A stretch of 64,000 bases of DNA from Acetobacteraceae bacterium. GTDB lineage: Bacteria; Pseudomonadota; Alphaproteobacteria; Acetobacterales; Acetobacteraceae. Position numbers and translations under genes: made by a program. The number at the start of each line of letters is the position of its first letter. Positions within the stretch are counted from its first letter, which is position 1. Location of the stretch: assembly GCA_030041375.1 (NCBI GenBank), contig JASHOA010000022.1, positions 1-64,000 on the forward strand, written 5' to 3'. Below the pieces are notes generated by a model that saw nothing but the letters and a program-made list of their open reading frames with translations, ran no database searches and was not told the origin of the DNA. Below, one piece after another: positions 6,666 through 15,604 of this stretch.

Positions 6666-8835
6666 TGATCGCCTCGCCTGTCGCCGGTTTGCCGAGCTCG
6701 AGCCCGAACAGCGCTTCGACCTCGCTCAGGCGGCGGCGACCCTCTGCGGATTGCATCCCGCGCGCGGCGATGACGCGATGCACGATGTCCATAGCGGTGC
6801 GCCGCTCCTCCCGGCTTGCCGGCAGGAGCATCAAGATCGCGCGGACGGCACGTTTCTCGTCGAGCCGAACGAGGAGGTACTGGTCCCTGAAGATTGTCTT
6901 GAGCGCTGCCATGCTCAGGCGTTCGGCAGCGGGCCGCGCCGCACGGATGGCCTTGAGTGCGGCAAAGCCGCGTTCGTCGATCTGCCCTTCGGGCACGCGC
7001 ACATAGATCAGCGCGCGGAGCGTTGCCTCGAGAAGCCCACCGACCTCGAAGTGCTGTTCCAGTTCCGCACGGAACCGCGCGGCGGCAGCCTCACGCGCCA
7101 GCTCACGCTCGATTCGCTGGTGTGCGGGTGCGACTTGAGGACCGAGACCGACCAAAGCCTGCAGGAGTGGTGAGCCGTAGATGGAGAGGAACATCGCCTC
7201 GGTCATCATGTCCCGCATGTTCCCATACATTTCGAGACAGCTCTCGGTCCATGAAGAGATCGTTTTTTCGAGCGCAAGCAGCGGATTGTCCGCAGCGACG
7301 GGCTTGCGCGCCGCACGCACCCCCGCCGCCACTGCCTTGACCGGCGGCATCAGCGGATTGCGATCGGAGAACATGGCGAACTGGACGCGGTTCGGATGGA
7401 GAGCCCTGAGCGTTTCGGCTCCTGCCTCCGTCACCAGCCGGCGGAGCGACGGCGCGACCAGCGTCCGATAAAGCCCCTGGTTCACTTCGGAGATGCGCGC
7501 CACGGTGGCGAAGCGAAGATTATCCTCGGGGCTATTCGCGCCGAGCGCCCGGATGTCCTGCAGAGTCCGTGGATCGAGATGGAAGAGATAGCGACCCTGG
7601 ATGAGTTCCGGATTGGCCGTATCCTCGGTGACCTCTGTGATGACCGCTTCGTAAAGGCCCGGCGGCAACAGATCGATCATGTCCATACAGGCGGTGAATT
7701 CGCCGTGCTCCTTGCCGGCAACCTTGCCAGAGACGAAGATGCCGAGGTGGCCGATCGTCTGGTGCAGCGTGTAGACGATCGTCTGGCCGTTCTCGACGAT
7801 CTCCCGATCCTCGTCATAGAGGTCGGTGATCCATCCCAGAGCCTGTTGTGGTGGCGTGATATTGTCACCCCACGAGCAGAGCACGATGACGGGAGACTTC
7901 ACATTGCGCAGGTCGAGGCGCCATCCTTCGGAGCTGCGGATTCCCCCCGTGGAAAGCTTGTTCCCGACGAAGAGATTATCGGCGATCCATTGCATCTCCG
8001 TGGCGTCGAGCAGGACCGGGCTGCCCCACCAGGTCTCGAATTCGAGGAAGCGAGGGGCTTCGGTGTCCACCTTGGAATAGACGTTGTAGAGCTTTCGCCA
8101 GTATGTGTTGGCCGGATTGAGCGCCTCGAAGTTGGCGACGAGCCAGGCACCATCGAAAATGCCGTTGCCGAGATCGCCGGCGAGGGCGGTCAGCCACGTG
8201 CCGCCGAGCAGCCCGCCGAGATAGCGCATCGGATTCTTCCCGCGCACACCCGCCCAGTAGGAGAGGGGCGAGCCCGCCAGCATAATCGGACCGGCGAGTT
8301 CGGGCCTGACCGCCGCCATCATCATCATCTGCCAACCGGCCTGACAATTGGCGATGATCACCGGCTTGCCCTCGATGTCCGGATGGCGCGCCGCAACCTC
8401 TGCAACGAACATTGCCTCGGCCCGGCAGACATCCTCGACCGTCTGGCCCGGAATGGGCGCGGGAAGGAAGCCAATGAAATAGCAGGGATGGCCGGCGGCA
8501 AGGGCTTCGCCGATCTCGCTCTCCTGCTTCATTCCGCCGATGCCCGGGCCATGGCCGGCGCGCGGATCGACGACGACGAAGGGCCGCTTCCAAGGATCCG
8601 ATTCTCTGCCGTCAGGCGGAACGATACGGACCAGCCCATAGTTCACCGGCCGCTCCAGCGTGCGGCCGTCCATGACCAGTTCAGCCTTGAAATCAAGGAC
8701 GTGCGGTACTGCGAGCGCATTGTGCTCGAAGTAGATGTTGCCACGCTCCCGCAACACGTCGAGCAAGAGCACCGCGCGTTGGCAGGCATCCTGCCAGTAA
8801 TCAACGAACGGGGTGAAGCGGACGTCGAGAGACAT
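6658..8835 (-). CDS. DUF3141 protein, PHA-synthase-like alpha/beta hydrolase
   Basis: A 725-residue protein of the DUF3141 family, related to poly(3-hydroxyalkanoate) synthases. The alpha/beta-hydrolase part spans roughly residues 30-420. It keeps a synthase-like nucleophile elbow, ANCQAGW, with Cys at about 164 (compare GxCxG in PhaC), an acid in SWGDNITPP (Asp about 324) and a histidine in TIGHLGIF (His about 363). A C-terminal part of about 300 residues is helical and unassigned. The enzymatic role is not established; an acyl transfer or depolymerising role on hydroxyacyl-CoA is inference. It is first in a coupled operon with phosphotransacylase, FabI and acetate kinase. The start at 8835 gives MSLDVRFTPFVDYW, the family's usual beginning. 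A good promoter lies 77-105 bp upstream. Confidence 0.85.
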   Translation of the reverse strand: MSLDVRFTPFVDYWQDACQRAVLLLDVLRERGNIYFEHNALAVPHVLDFKAELVMDGRTLERPVNYGLVRIVPPDGRESDPWKRPFVVVDPRAGHGPGIGGMKQESEIGEALAAGHPCYFIGFLPAPIPGQTVEDVCRAEAMFVAEVAARHPDIEGKPVIIANCQAGWQMMMMAAVRPELAGPIMLAGSPLSYWAGVRGKNPMRYLGGLLGGTWLTALAGDLGNGIFDGAWLVANFEALNPANTYWRKLYNVYSKVDTEAPRFLEFETWWGSPVLLDATEMQWIADNLFVGNKLSTGGIRSSEGWRLDLRNVKSPVIVLCSWGDNITPPQQALGWITDLYDEDREIVENGQTIVYTLHQTIGHLGIFVSGKVAGKEHGEFTACMDMIDLLPPGLYEAVITEVTEDTANPELIQGRYLFHLDPRTLQDIRALGANSPEDNLRFATVARISEVNQGLYRTLVAPSLRRLVTEAGAETLRALHPNRVQFAMFSDRNPLMPPVKAVAAGVRAARKPVAADNPLLALEKTISSWTESCLEMYGNMRDMMTEAMFLSIYGSPLLQALVGLGPQVAPAHQRIERELAREAAAARFRAELEQHFEVGGLLEATLRALIYVRVPEGQIDERGFAALKAIRAARPAAERLSMAALKTIFRDQYLLVRLDEKRAVRAILMLLPASREERRTAMDIVHRVIAARGMQSAEGRRRLSEVEALFGLELGKPATGEAINA

Positions 8836-8911
8836 GCAAGAATCCCCTGGCGCGCTGGCCTGCCGGAGCCACGTCGGCACTTGCAGAAGGTGCGAGTGCA
8901 TTTCTCAGACG

Positions 8912-8940
8912 AATATATTTTGCACTGCAACAGGAAGCAA
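8912..8940 (-). promoter_or_regulatory. Sigma-70-type promoter of the DUF3141-pta-fabI-ackA operon
   Basis: Read on the minus strand: TTGCTT (8935-8940), a 17-bp spacer and TATATT (8912-8917). The predicted start of transcription is near 8905, giving a leader of about 70 bases before the ATG at 8835. The AT-rich -10 region stands out in GC-rich DNA. Only sequence fit supports it. Confidence 0.6.
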
Positions 8941-9089
8941 GCACGAGGCACCGATCCGGGCCGATGCTGGGATCCCCTGCCGATCGTGACGATTATGTTT
9001 CAATATGGTCGATTGCCGGGTGGGAATTCCTCAGCGGCCCCGGCGGCAGCGCCGCTGATCCCTCGCGATGGGGTTGCCCGCGAGTGCGA

Positions 9090-10214
9090 TCAGTGCCACC
9101 AGCGTCCGTTGAGGACGGCGCCGCGGCAGACGAAACGACGCGTGCCGTGCAATTGCTCACCGAGCACGTCGGTGAAGGTGAAGTTCCCCTCTTCGATCGC
9201 GAGCACCGTTGCATCGCCGAGCAGGCCGGGCTTGAGAGTACCGCGATCAGTGAGGCGGACGGCACGGGCGGCGTTGATCGATGAAGCGCGGATGATCTCG
9301 GCAAGCGGCATGCCGAGATGCAGGAACTTCGCCATCGTGTCGAGAAGATTGAAGGCCGGCCCGTCGATCGAAAGCACGTGCACGTCGGAGGAGAGGACGT
9401 CGGGCAGGAAGCCTTCCTTCAGCATCGCCATTGCCGTTGCGAATCCGAACGAGCCTTTGCCGTGGCCGATATCGAAGATGACGCCGCGGCGGCGCGCCGC
9501 CAGCACGTCCGCCTGCACGGAGGCGTCGGGGGCGAGGGAGGCATTCGGCCAGGGGCGGAAACAGTGCGTCAGGATATCGCCGGGGCGGAGGCGCTGCATG
9601 ACCTCCGGACGCGAGGGCGGCGGATAGTCGAGATGGGTCATCAGCGGGAGGCCGAGTGTTCCAGCCACTTCGAGGGCGATGTCCATCGGTGCGATACCGG
9701 AATTACCTGAGCCGAAGCGGCCGAGGCGCACCTTGATGCCGACGACGATATCCGCATGCGCGCGCGCAGCATCGCGGCAGGCTTCGGGATCGAGCAGGCG
9801 GAGATCGGCCGATTCGGGGACCATGAAATAGCGGCTGAAAGCGAAGATCCCTGAGAAGGAGACGTGCAGGAAAGGCAGGATACGGACCTCGGCGCGCTCG
9901 ATCACGTGGCGGCGGAAGCCCGCGATGTTGCCGGCACCGGCAGAGCCGGCATCGATCAGAGTGGTGATGCCGCAGGGTTTGGCGTAGGCGTCCGGATCGA
10001 CGCCGAGAGCGGAGCCACCCCAATAGACGTGGGTGTGGAGATCGATCAGGCCAGGCACCACGAGAAGGCCGGTTGCGTCGCGGCGCTCGGCGGCCTCTCC
10101 AAGATCGTGACCGAGGGCGGACACCTTGCCGGCCGAGAAGGCGATGTCGGCGATGGAGTCGAAATTCTGCTCGGGGTCGATCACCCGTCCGCCCTGCAAC
10201 ACGAGATCATGCAT
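9090..10214 (-). CDS. Amidohydrolase/deacetylase family metallohydrolase
   Basis: A 374-residue member of the amidohydrolase superfamily (dihydroorotase/D-aminoacylase-like), cytoplasmic, probably hydrolysing an amide or N-acyl bond. It starts with the usual small beta domain (LVLQGGRVIDPEQNFDS). PGLIDLHTHVY carries the first metal-binding HxH, LMTHLDYPP and DILTHCF supply further histidines, and SSDVHVLSIDGP holds the catalytic Asp region. ATG 10214 is the natural start, since the conserved core begins immediately after it. It diverges from the aminotransferase across 88 bp, suggesting a shared control region and a shared catabolic pathway for an amino acid or peptide derivative. The true substrate cannot be read from sequence. 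Confidence 0.82.
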   Translation of the reverse strand: MHDLVLQGGRVIDPEQNFDSIADIAFSAGKVSALGHDLGEAAERRDATGLLVVPGLIDLHTHVYWGGSALGVDPDAYAKPCGITTLIDAGSAGAGNIAGFRRHVIERAEVRILPFLHVSFSGIFAFSRYFMVPESADLRLLDPEACRDAARAHADIVVGIKVRLGRFGSGNSGIAPMDIALEVAGTLGLPLMTHLDYPPPSRPEVMQRLRPGDILTHCFRPWPNASLAPDASVQADVLAARRRGVIFDIGHGKGSFGFATAMAMLKEGFLPDVLSSDVHVLSIDGPAFNLLDTMAKFLHLGMPLAEIIRASSINAARAVRLTDRGTLKPGLLGDATVLAIEEGNFTFTDVLGEQLHGTRRFVCRGAVLNGRWWH

Positions 10215-10302
10215 AAGCCGGCCCTCCTCAGGCGCCTGCAACTGGCGCATAGTGGCCATCACCCGATTTCCCGTCGATGGCGTCAAGGCCAGGATTGCGA
10301 AG

Positions 10303-11697
10303 ATGGATCAGCCGCTCGAGACCGTTCGCACCAACTCGCGAATCGTTGCCGAATATCGCGCCCGCACGCCTGGCTCGGCGGCGCTGGCGCGAGAGGCGTC
10401 AGGGCTGCTGCCAAGCGGGATCGCCCATGACGGACGACACATCGAGCCCTACGGCATCTATGTCGCGCGGGCGGAAGGGCCGCGCAAATGGGATGTCGAT
10501 GGCAATGGCTATGTCGATTACTTCGGCGGACACGGGGCGCTGCTGCTCGGCCATCGGCATCCGGAGGTGATGCGGGCGGTGGAGGCGGCACTTGGCGCGG
10601 GTACGCATTTCGGCGCCAATCATCCGGGCGAGGTCAGGTGGGCGACGGCGATCCGGCGTCTCGTGCCGTTTGCGGAGCGCGTGCGATTCACATCGTCCGG
10701 CACCGAGGCGACGCTGATGGCAGTGCGCCTGGCGCGCGCCTTCACCGGGCGGAACACGCTGGTGCGCTTCAAGGGCCATTTCCACGGCTGGCACGATCAC
10801 ATGACGTCGGGCTTCGCGAGCCATTTCGATGGCACGCCGACGGTGGGCGTGATCGAGGGCATTCCGGCGAAGGTGCGGCTCCTGGAGACGGGCGACGAGC
10901 AAGCGCTCGAGGCAGCATTCGCGGAGGATCGGGATATCGCTGCGGCGATCATCGAGCCGACCGGGGCCTCGTTCGGGCAGGTACCCGCGAGGCCCGAGTT
11001 CGTGCGGGCGCTGAGACGGGTCACCGAGCGACACGGCGCGCTGCTGATTCTGGACGAGGTGGTCACGGGCTTCAGGGTTTCGCGCGGCGGCGCAGCGATG
11101 GCGTTCGGGGTGATGCCGGACCTGATGAGCTATGCCAAGATCGTCGCCGGCGGGCTGCCGGGCGGGGTGGTGGCCGGACGAGCGGATGTTCTGGATCGGC
11201 TCGACTTTGCGGCGATGGCGCGCGTGGGACAGGAGAAGATCCAGCATCCCGGGACCTTCAATGCCAATCCGGTCTCTGCTGCGGCGGGGATCGCCACGCT
11301 CGGCATCGTTGCGGAAGGCGATGCGAACAGCCGCGCCGATGCAACGGCAGCGCAACTCAGGGAGGCGCTAAACGACGTGTTTACGGAGGCCCGTTGCGGC
11401 TGGGCAGCGTACGGGACGAGTTCCGGATTTCACGTTTTCCTGAATGCGGCAGAGCGGCCGATCGATCCCAAGCGCTTTGATGCCGAGGCAATATCGGCAG
11501 AAGAACTCAAGCTGCAGCCGGAAAGGCTGGCGAAGCGACTCAGGCTGGCGCTGCTCTTGCAGGGCGTGGACGTGAACGGGCGGATCAGCGGGTTCGTTTC
11601 CGTGGCGCACGGAGCGGCCGAGATTGCGGAGACGGCGGCGGCGTTCCGCGAGGCGATCCGCGTGCTGCGCGCCGAGGGGGAAGTGGCGCGGGGCTGA
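10303..11697 (+). CDS. Class-III PLP-dependent aminotransferase (GSA-aminomutase-like)
   Basis: A 464-residue fold-type I PLP enzyme resembling glutamate-1-semialdehyde aminomutase and related omega-aminotransferases. Visible features are the cofactor phosphate loop TSSGTEATLMA, the HFHGWHDH segment, LILDEVVTGFR with the Asp that binds the PLP ring nitrogen (about 251), and the Schiff-base lysine in YAKIVAGGLPGG (about 279). ATG 10303 begins the conserved N-terminus. It is divergent from the amidohydrolase. A paralogous 3' end survives at 15356-15442, beyond an ABC transporter cassette. It lacks hemL context, so a catabolic transaminase is likelier than tetrapyrrole synthesis (inference). Confidence 0.85.
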   Translation: MDQPLETVRTNSRIVAEYRARTPGSAALAREASGLLPSGIAHDGRHIEPYGIYVARAEGPRKWDVDGNGYVDYFGGHGALLLGHRHPEVMRAVEAALGAGTHFGANHPGEVRWATAIRRLVPFAERVRFTSSGTEATLMAVRLARAFTGRNTLVRFKGHFHGWHDHMTSGFASHFDGTPTVGVIEGIPAKVRLLETGDEQALEAAFAEDRDIAAAIIEPTGASFGQVPARPEFVRALRRVTERHGALLILDEVVTGFRVSRGGAAMAFGVMPDLMSYAKIVAGGLPGGVVAGRADVLDRLDFAAMARVGQEKIQHPGTFNANPVSAAAGIATLGIVAEGDANSRADATAAQLREALNDVFTEARCGWAAYGTSSGFHVFLNAAERPIDPKRFDAEAISAEELKLQPERLAKRLRLALLLQGVDVNGRISGFVSVAHGAAEIAETAAAFREAIRVLRAEGEVARG

Positions 11698-11877
11698 GGC
11701 GCGGCCATGCCAGGGTCCGACTGGCGTCGTACCGCTGCCCATACCACATCTCGTGTCCCAACCAGAACCAGCCTCAACATATCGGCCCCAAGGAATCAGC
11801 GCGCTTGCCGGGGCAGGAGTGGTTGTGGTACCATTTTTTACGTACAAAGACGTGAACCCATCGGGAGGGGCGAGCAG

Positions 11878-13254
11878 ATGGCCGAGAGAAAGGAACAAGA
11901 ATTCGTCCTGCAGCAGGACGCGCGGCGGCAGTTGCAGCAGGGCAGAATCGACAGGCGCGAATTCCTAACGCGAAGCCTGGTGACCAGTCTCGGGCTCGCT
12001 GGCGTCGGTGCTGTCGCGAGCGGTGGCTTCGAAGCGGCCTACGCCAAGGACCGGCCGCTGACCCCGACATTCTACGAGTGGATCCCGGATCTGCATCCCG
12101 AGATCAAAGCCGTCAACGCCAAGTTCCCGGGGATCAACTACGAGATCGCCCCGGTGCAAGGCTTCGGCATCCAGCGCTTCGTCGCGGAGGCCAAGAGCAA
12201 GCAGAGCACGTGGGACGTCTATGTCGGGATGACGCCATTCGTCGAAATGTCGTCGCTGATCGCAGCCGGCGTCATCGAACCATGGGACAAATATATCCCC
12301 AAGGAAGTGCTGGACGACATCATTCCGTCGATCCGGAGAGAATGCACGGTCGATGGCAAACTCTATAGCTGGCCGTTCCTGCTGGACGTAACGGGAATGG
12401 CATGGCACTCCGGCCTGACGACGAAGGCGGGACTACCGGACAGCGCGCCGGTCACCTGGAACGATTACCTCGCGGACTCCGCCAAGGTGATCAAATCCGG
12501 CGCCGCGCCCTTCGGTTGCACCTTCGATTCGCACGGCTGGCGGTCGCTTGCGCCGTTCACGTACAGCATGAGCACCGACTGCTACATGAAGGACGGGTTG
12601 TTCGACTTCACCAGCGAGCCGGCCATCGCGGGGCTGGAGCTGATGAAGAAGATGATGCCTCTCGCGGATCCTGACATCCTGCTTGAAGGCACGACGGACG
12701 CGGGCGTCAACGGCACGCCGGACGAGGTCACGTTCGCCGCCCAGCGCGCCGCCTACTACTGCAAATACTTCAACGCTCCGCTGCGCATGGCGCACTATTG
12801 GCCGGATCCCAAGCTGCTTCATCTCGGCCGATTGCCGAAATTCGCCAAAGGAGAAGGCTCGACGGTGTTCTGGACGACCGGCTGCGCGCTGTTCACATAC
12901 GGCCAGAACAAGGACAAGGCGGCCGAATATATTCGTGCACTGACCTATGACATGCCGCTCTGGAAGGACTCGATCGCCGGCACCAAGACCAACCATGCGG
13001 GCCAGTTGCCGCCCTACCAATCAATCTACACCAAGTGGAACCAAGAGAAGCCGGCGTGGATGCCGTCGTTCGTGGCCCTGATCCGCGAGCAGCTCGACAT
13101 TGCGAAGGCGATCGAGAACAACATCTTTGGCCTGCAGCAATTCGTCATCGGCAAGCCGATCTGGGAAACCTACCTCAAGGGGCAAGAACCGAATCCGAAG
13201 GTCGCGATGCAAAAGGTCATGGCCGCGGTTCGTGCCGAGATGAAGCGCGGCTGA
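11878..13254 (+). CDS. ABC transporter solute-binding protein (UgpB/sugar type), Tat signal
   Basis: A 458-residue periplasmic binding protein of the family-1 extracellular solute-binding type (COG1653), which binds sugars, polyols or glycerol phosphates. After a charged N-terminus it shows a twin-arginine signal, DRREFLTRSL (about 26-35), then a hydrophobic stretch and a likely cleavage after AAYA. The mature part is a typical two-lobe binding protein. The start at 11878 follows GGGAGGGGCGAGCAG; the frame open upstream has no support. Two permease genes follow on the same strand, but no ATPase gene is present in the cassette. Confidence 0.85.
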   Translation: MAERKEQEFVLQQDARRQLQQGRIDRREFLTRSLVTSLGLAGVGAVASGGFEAAYAKDRPLTPTFYEWIPDLHPEIKAVNAKFPGINYEIAPVQGFGIQRFVAEAKSKQSTWDVYVGMTPFVEMSSLIAAGVIEPWDKYIPKEVLDDIIPSIRRECTVDGKLYSWPFLLDVTGMAWHSGLTTKAGLPDSAPVTWNDYLADSAKVIKSGAAPFGCTFDSHGWRSLAPFTYSMSTDCYMKDGLFDFTSEPAIAGLELMKKMMPLADPDILLEGTTDAGVNGTPDEVTFAAQRAAYYCKYFNAPLRMAHYWPDPKLLHLGRLPKFAKGEGSTVFWTTGCALFTYGQNKDKAAEYIRALTYDMPLWKDSIAGTKTNHAGQLPPYQSIYTKWNQEKPAWMPSFVALIREQLDIAKAIENNIFGLQQFVIGKPIWETYLKGQEPNPKVAMQKVMAAVRAEMKRG

Positions 13255-13449
13255 GCGTGCATCACGTGAGGGCCGGCGCGGATTGCCGCCGCCGGCACTC
13301 GCGCCTTCGGGCGGGCCTTGCCGGGAGGTGGCCCGATCCTTTTCGCGCGGGCCGGGCGGTGCTGGAGGCGGGATGGAGAGTGTGCGCGTCTGGTCGCGTG
13401 CCTCCGATCCGATAGTACGCTCTGTGTGCGCCAACCGGTGAACGAGCGC

Positions 13450-14418
13450 ATGGCGGAAACGCTCGCATCCAGCGAAGTCGGGCTCAGCCGAAGGTGGCCT
13501 GGCAGGCGGCCGAGCCTGCGTCTGACGTTGCTGCGGCAACGGGCCGGTGCTTGGCTGTTCCTGCTTCCCGCACTCGTCTTCTTCATCGGCTATCAGATCT
13601 ATCCGATCATCCGCGTCATCTGGATCAGTTTCACCGACTACCAGTTCCTCAGCACCAAGCCAGCGCACTGGATCTGGTTCGCCAACTACGCCGAAGCGCT
13701 GCGCGACCCGCTGATGTGGGAAAGCCTGTGGCGCGCGGCCCTGTTCACCATCATGTTTCTTCCCGGCGCGATCGCGCTACCGCTGCTGCTTGCCGTTCTG
13801 GTGGACCGCGTAACGAATGCGCACCTGGCAACGCTCTACCGGCTGGTGCTGCTGATCCCGGCTGCCATTCCCAGCACACTCGTCTTCGTGCTCTGGAAGT
13901 GGATGTACAACTTTCAGACCGGCCCGATCAATCATTTGCTTGTCAGTACGCTCGGCGTGTTCACCTTTCGCGACGCGCCGCAATGGTTGGGCGGCACGCC
14001 GTTGACCCTACCCTCGATCGCGATCATGGAAGTGTGGTGGGGCCTCGGCTATCACACAATCTTCTTCCTGGCCGGCCTTGCAGCGATCCCCAAGGATCTC
14101 CCGGAGGCCGCCCGCATCGACGGCGCGAACGAGTGGCAGGTTTTCTGGCACATCATCCGGCCGCGCCTGGCGCCGATCATGATGATCCTGGTCGTCCTGC
14201 GCTTCGGCACGGCGATGGCGGTGATCGACGAGTACCTGATCTTCGGCGGCTTCAATCGCCAGTCGCCGACCTATACCTGGACGATGTTCATGTACGATGA
14301 GGCGTTCCGGGAGGGCCTGTGGCGCCAGGGCTTCGCCGCCGCGATCGGCATGATCGGCGCGATTGCGATGATGATCGTCATGCTGATGCTGCTTCGCATC
14401 TTCCGGCCGAGGGACTGA
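13450..14418 (+). CDS. ABC transporter permease, MalF/UgpA type
   Basis: A 322-residue inner-membrane permease with six predicted helices, forming half of the channel for the upstream binding protein. The cytoplasmic EAA loop that docks the ATPase is visible as EAARIDGANEWQVFWHIIRP. ATG 13450 is the start nearest the first conserved helix (AWLFLLPALVFFIGYQIYP). About 195 bp separate it from the binding-protein gene, and the second permease follows after 12 bp. Confidence 0.88.
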   Translation: MAETLASSEVGLSRRWPGRRPSLRLTLLRQRAGAWLFLLPALVFFIGYQIYPIIRVIWISFTDYQFLSTKPAHWIWFANYAEALRDPLMWESLWRAALFTIMFLPGAIALPLLLAVLVDRVTNAHLATLYRLVLLIPAAIPSTLVFVLWKWMYNFQTGPINHLLVSTLGVFTFRDAPQWLGGTPLTLPSIAIMEVWWGLGYHTIFFLAGLAAIPKDLPEAARIDGANEWQVFWHIIRPRLAPIMMILVVLRFGTAMAVIDEYLIFGGFNRQSPTYTWTMFMYDEAFREGLWRQGFAAAIGMIGAIAMMIVMLMLLRIFRPRD

Positions 14419-14430
14419 GGGGACGCCGAC

Positions 14431-15324
14431 ATGTCAACGGCACTCGAGGCTGTTCCCTACGACACGACGCTGGCGCGACTACGACGCCGCCCGCCCAGCC
14501 GCAACAGAGGGGCGATCGTCCGCCATGCGGTGATCATTCTTTTCATGGCGATCATCCTGCTGCCGCTCGCGTGGGTGCTCATCATGTCGGTCAAATCGCT
14601 GCCGGATGCGATGACGGGCGCCTTCTGGCCGACACAGTTCGACTTCACCCATTACGGCTACGTCCTGCACAACATCGCCACGCTGCCGATCAACCTGTTC
14701 AACAGCATCTACGTCACCACCAGCACCGTCATCATCACGTCGATCTGCGCGGTGCTTGCCGGCTATGCGCTCGTGCATCTCAGGCCGCGCGGCGGTGGAG
14801 TACTGGTCGCGATTCTGCTGATGTCCCTCTATTTCCCGGTCCGCGTCGTCTCGCTGATCGCCGTTTACCAGATTCAGAATTTCCTCGGCCTGATCAACAG
14901 CACCAGCGGCCTGATCCTGCCTTACGTCACGCTCAACCTCGCGATCAGCGTGCTGATCATGCGCAGCATGTTCCAGCTCGTGCCGCGCGAGCTGATCGAG
15001 GCGGCGACGATCGATGGCGCCGGTCCCTGGCGCACGCTCTGGATGGTCGGCCTGCCGATGGTACGCAACGGCCTGGTCGTTATCTTCATCGTCAATTTCG
15101 TCACCGCCTGGGGCGAGTACCTGCTCTGCATGACACTGACGAACGATCAGGTGAGACGGACGATGCCGGTGGTCCTCGCAAGCGTCGAGGGCGGTCTCGG
15201 AGAATGGTCCTGGCCAAATCTAGCTGCCGTCTACGTCATCGTGGTCGCCCCCGCCGTCATTGCGTTCTGCTTTGCGCAGAAGCTGTTCTTCAAGGGACTG
15301 AACGAGGGTGCGCTAAAAGGCTGA
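14431..15324 (+). CDS. ABC transporter permease, MalG/UgpE type
   Basis: A 297-residue partner permease with six predicted helices and the EAA loop IEAATIDGAGPWRTLWMVGL. It completes the membrane channel of the sugar-type importer. The cassette ends here without an ATP-binding gene, so it must borrow an ATPase encoded elsewhere, such as a MalK/UgpC-type protein. The DNA just beyond the stop carries a fragment of an aminotransferase gene. Confidence 0.88.
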   Translation: MSTALEAVPYDTTLARLRRRPPSRNRGAIVRHAVIILFMAIILLPLAWVLIMSVKSLPDAMTGAFWPTQFDFTHYGYVLHNIATLPINLFNSIYVTTSTVIITSICAVLAGYALVHLRPRGGGVLVAILLMSLYFPVRVVSLIAVYQIQNFLGLINSTSGLILPYVTLNLAISVLIMRSMFQLVPRELIEAATIDGAGPWRTLWMVGLPMVRNGLVVIFIVNFVTAWGEYLLCMTLTNDQVRRTMPVVLASVEGGLGEWSWPNLAAVYVIVVAPAVIAFCFAQKLFFKGLNEGALKG

Positions 15325-15355
15325 GTGCCACGGGACGCCTGACCGCATCCTGGCA

Positions 15356-15442
15356 GGAGCGGCCGAGATTGCGGAGACGGCGGCGGCGTTCCGCGAGGCG
15401 ATCCGCATGCTGCGGGCGGAAGGAGAGATGGCGGTGAATTGA
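15356..15442 (+). pseudogene. 3' fragment of a second class-III aminotransferase gene
   Basis: The first 51 bases (15356-15406) are identical to 11611-11661 inside the aminotransferase gene. The remaining codons stay homologous but diverge, encoding RMLRAEGEMAVN and a stop where the intact gene has RVLRAEGEVARG. It is therefore the tail of a paralogue rather than an exact recent copy. No upstream part remains; the ABC cassette sits in its place. It marks an insertion, or a deletion between tandem aminotransferase copies. Confidence 0.8.
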
Positions 15443-15512
15443 AGGGCGCGTCTCTCACCCGGCGCGGGCTCGCCAAGCTCTGTACTTCCTCACCCCAGAC
15501 CCTCACCGCCAG

Positions 15513-15573
15513 CCCCTCTCCCAAAGGGAGAGGGGAGATAAGAAAGAGGCCCTCTCCGAAAGGGAAAGAGGCC
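15513..15573. repeat. REP-like hairpin pair, possible bidirectional terminator
   Basis: CCCCTCTCCC-aaa-GGGAGAGGGG (15513-15535) is a perfect 10-bp stem. An imperfect second hairpin of the same sequence type follows (15548-15573). A related element lies at 31388-31408. It sits between the aminotransferase fragment and the convergent peptide ABC operon, so it could stop transcription from both sides. There is no T-tract. Confidence 0.6.
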
Positions 15574-15604
15574 GTTTCGCAGAGGGAGGGAAGAGAGCGG
15601 TGGG

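Noticed and set aside
9050-9089. Terminator hairpin after the amidohydrolase gene
   Set aside because: CAGCGGC...GCCGCTG can pair, but the stem is short, the loop is long and there is no T-tract. GC-rich DNA makes such pairs frequent.
7396-9627. A plus-strand open frame of 743 codons
   Set aside because: It is antisense to the DUF3141 and amidohydrolase genes, both of which have recognisable catalytic motifs. The translation has no family resemblance.
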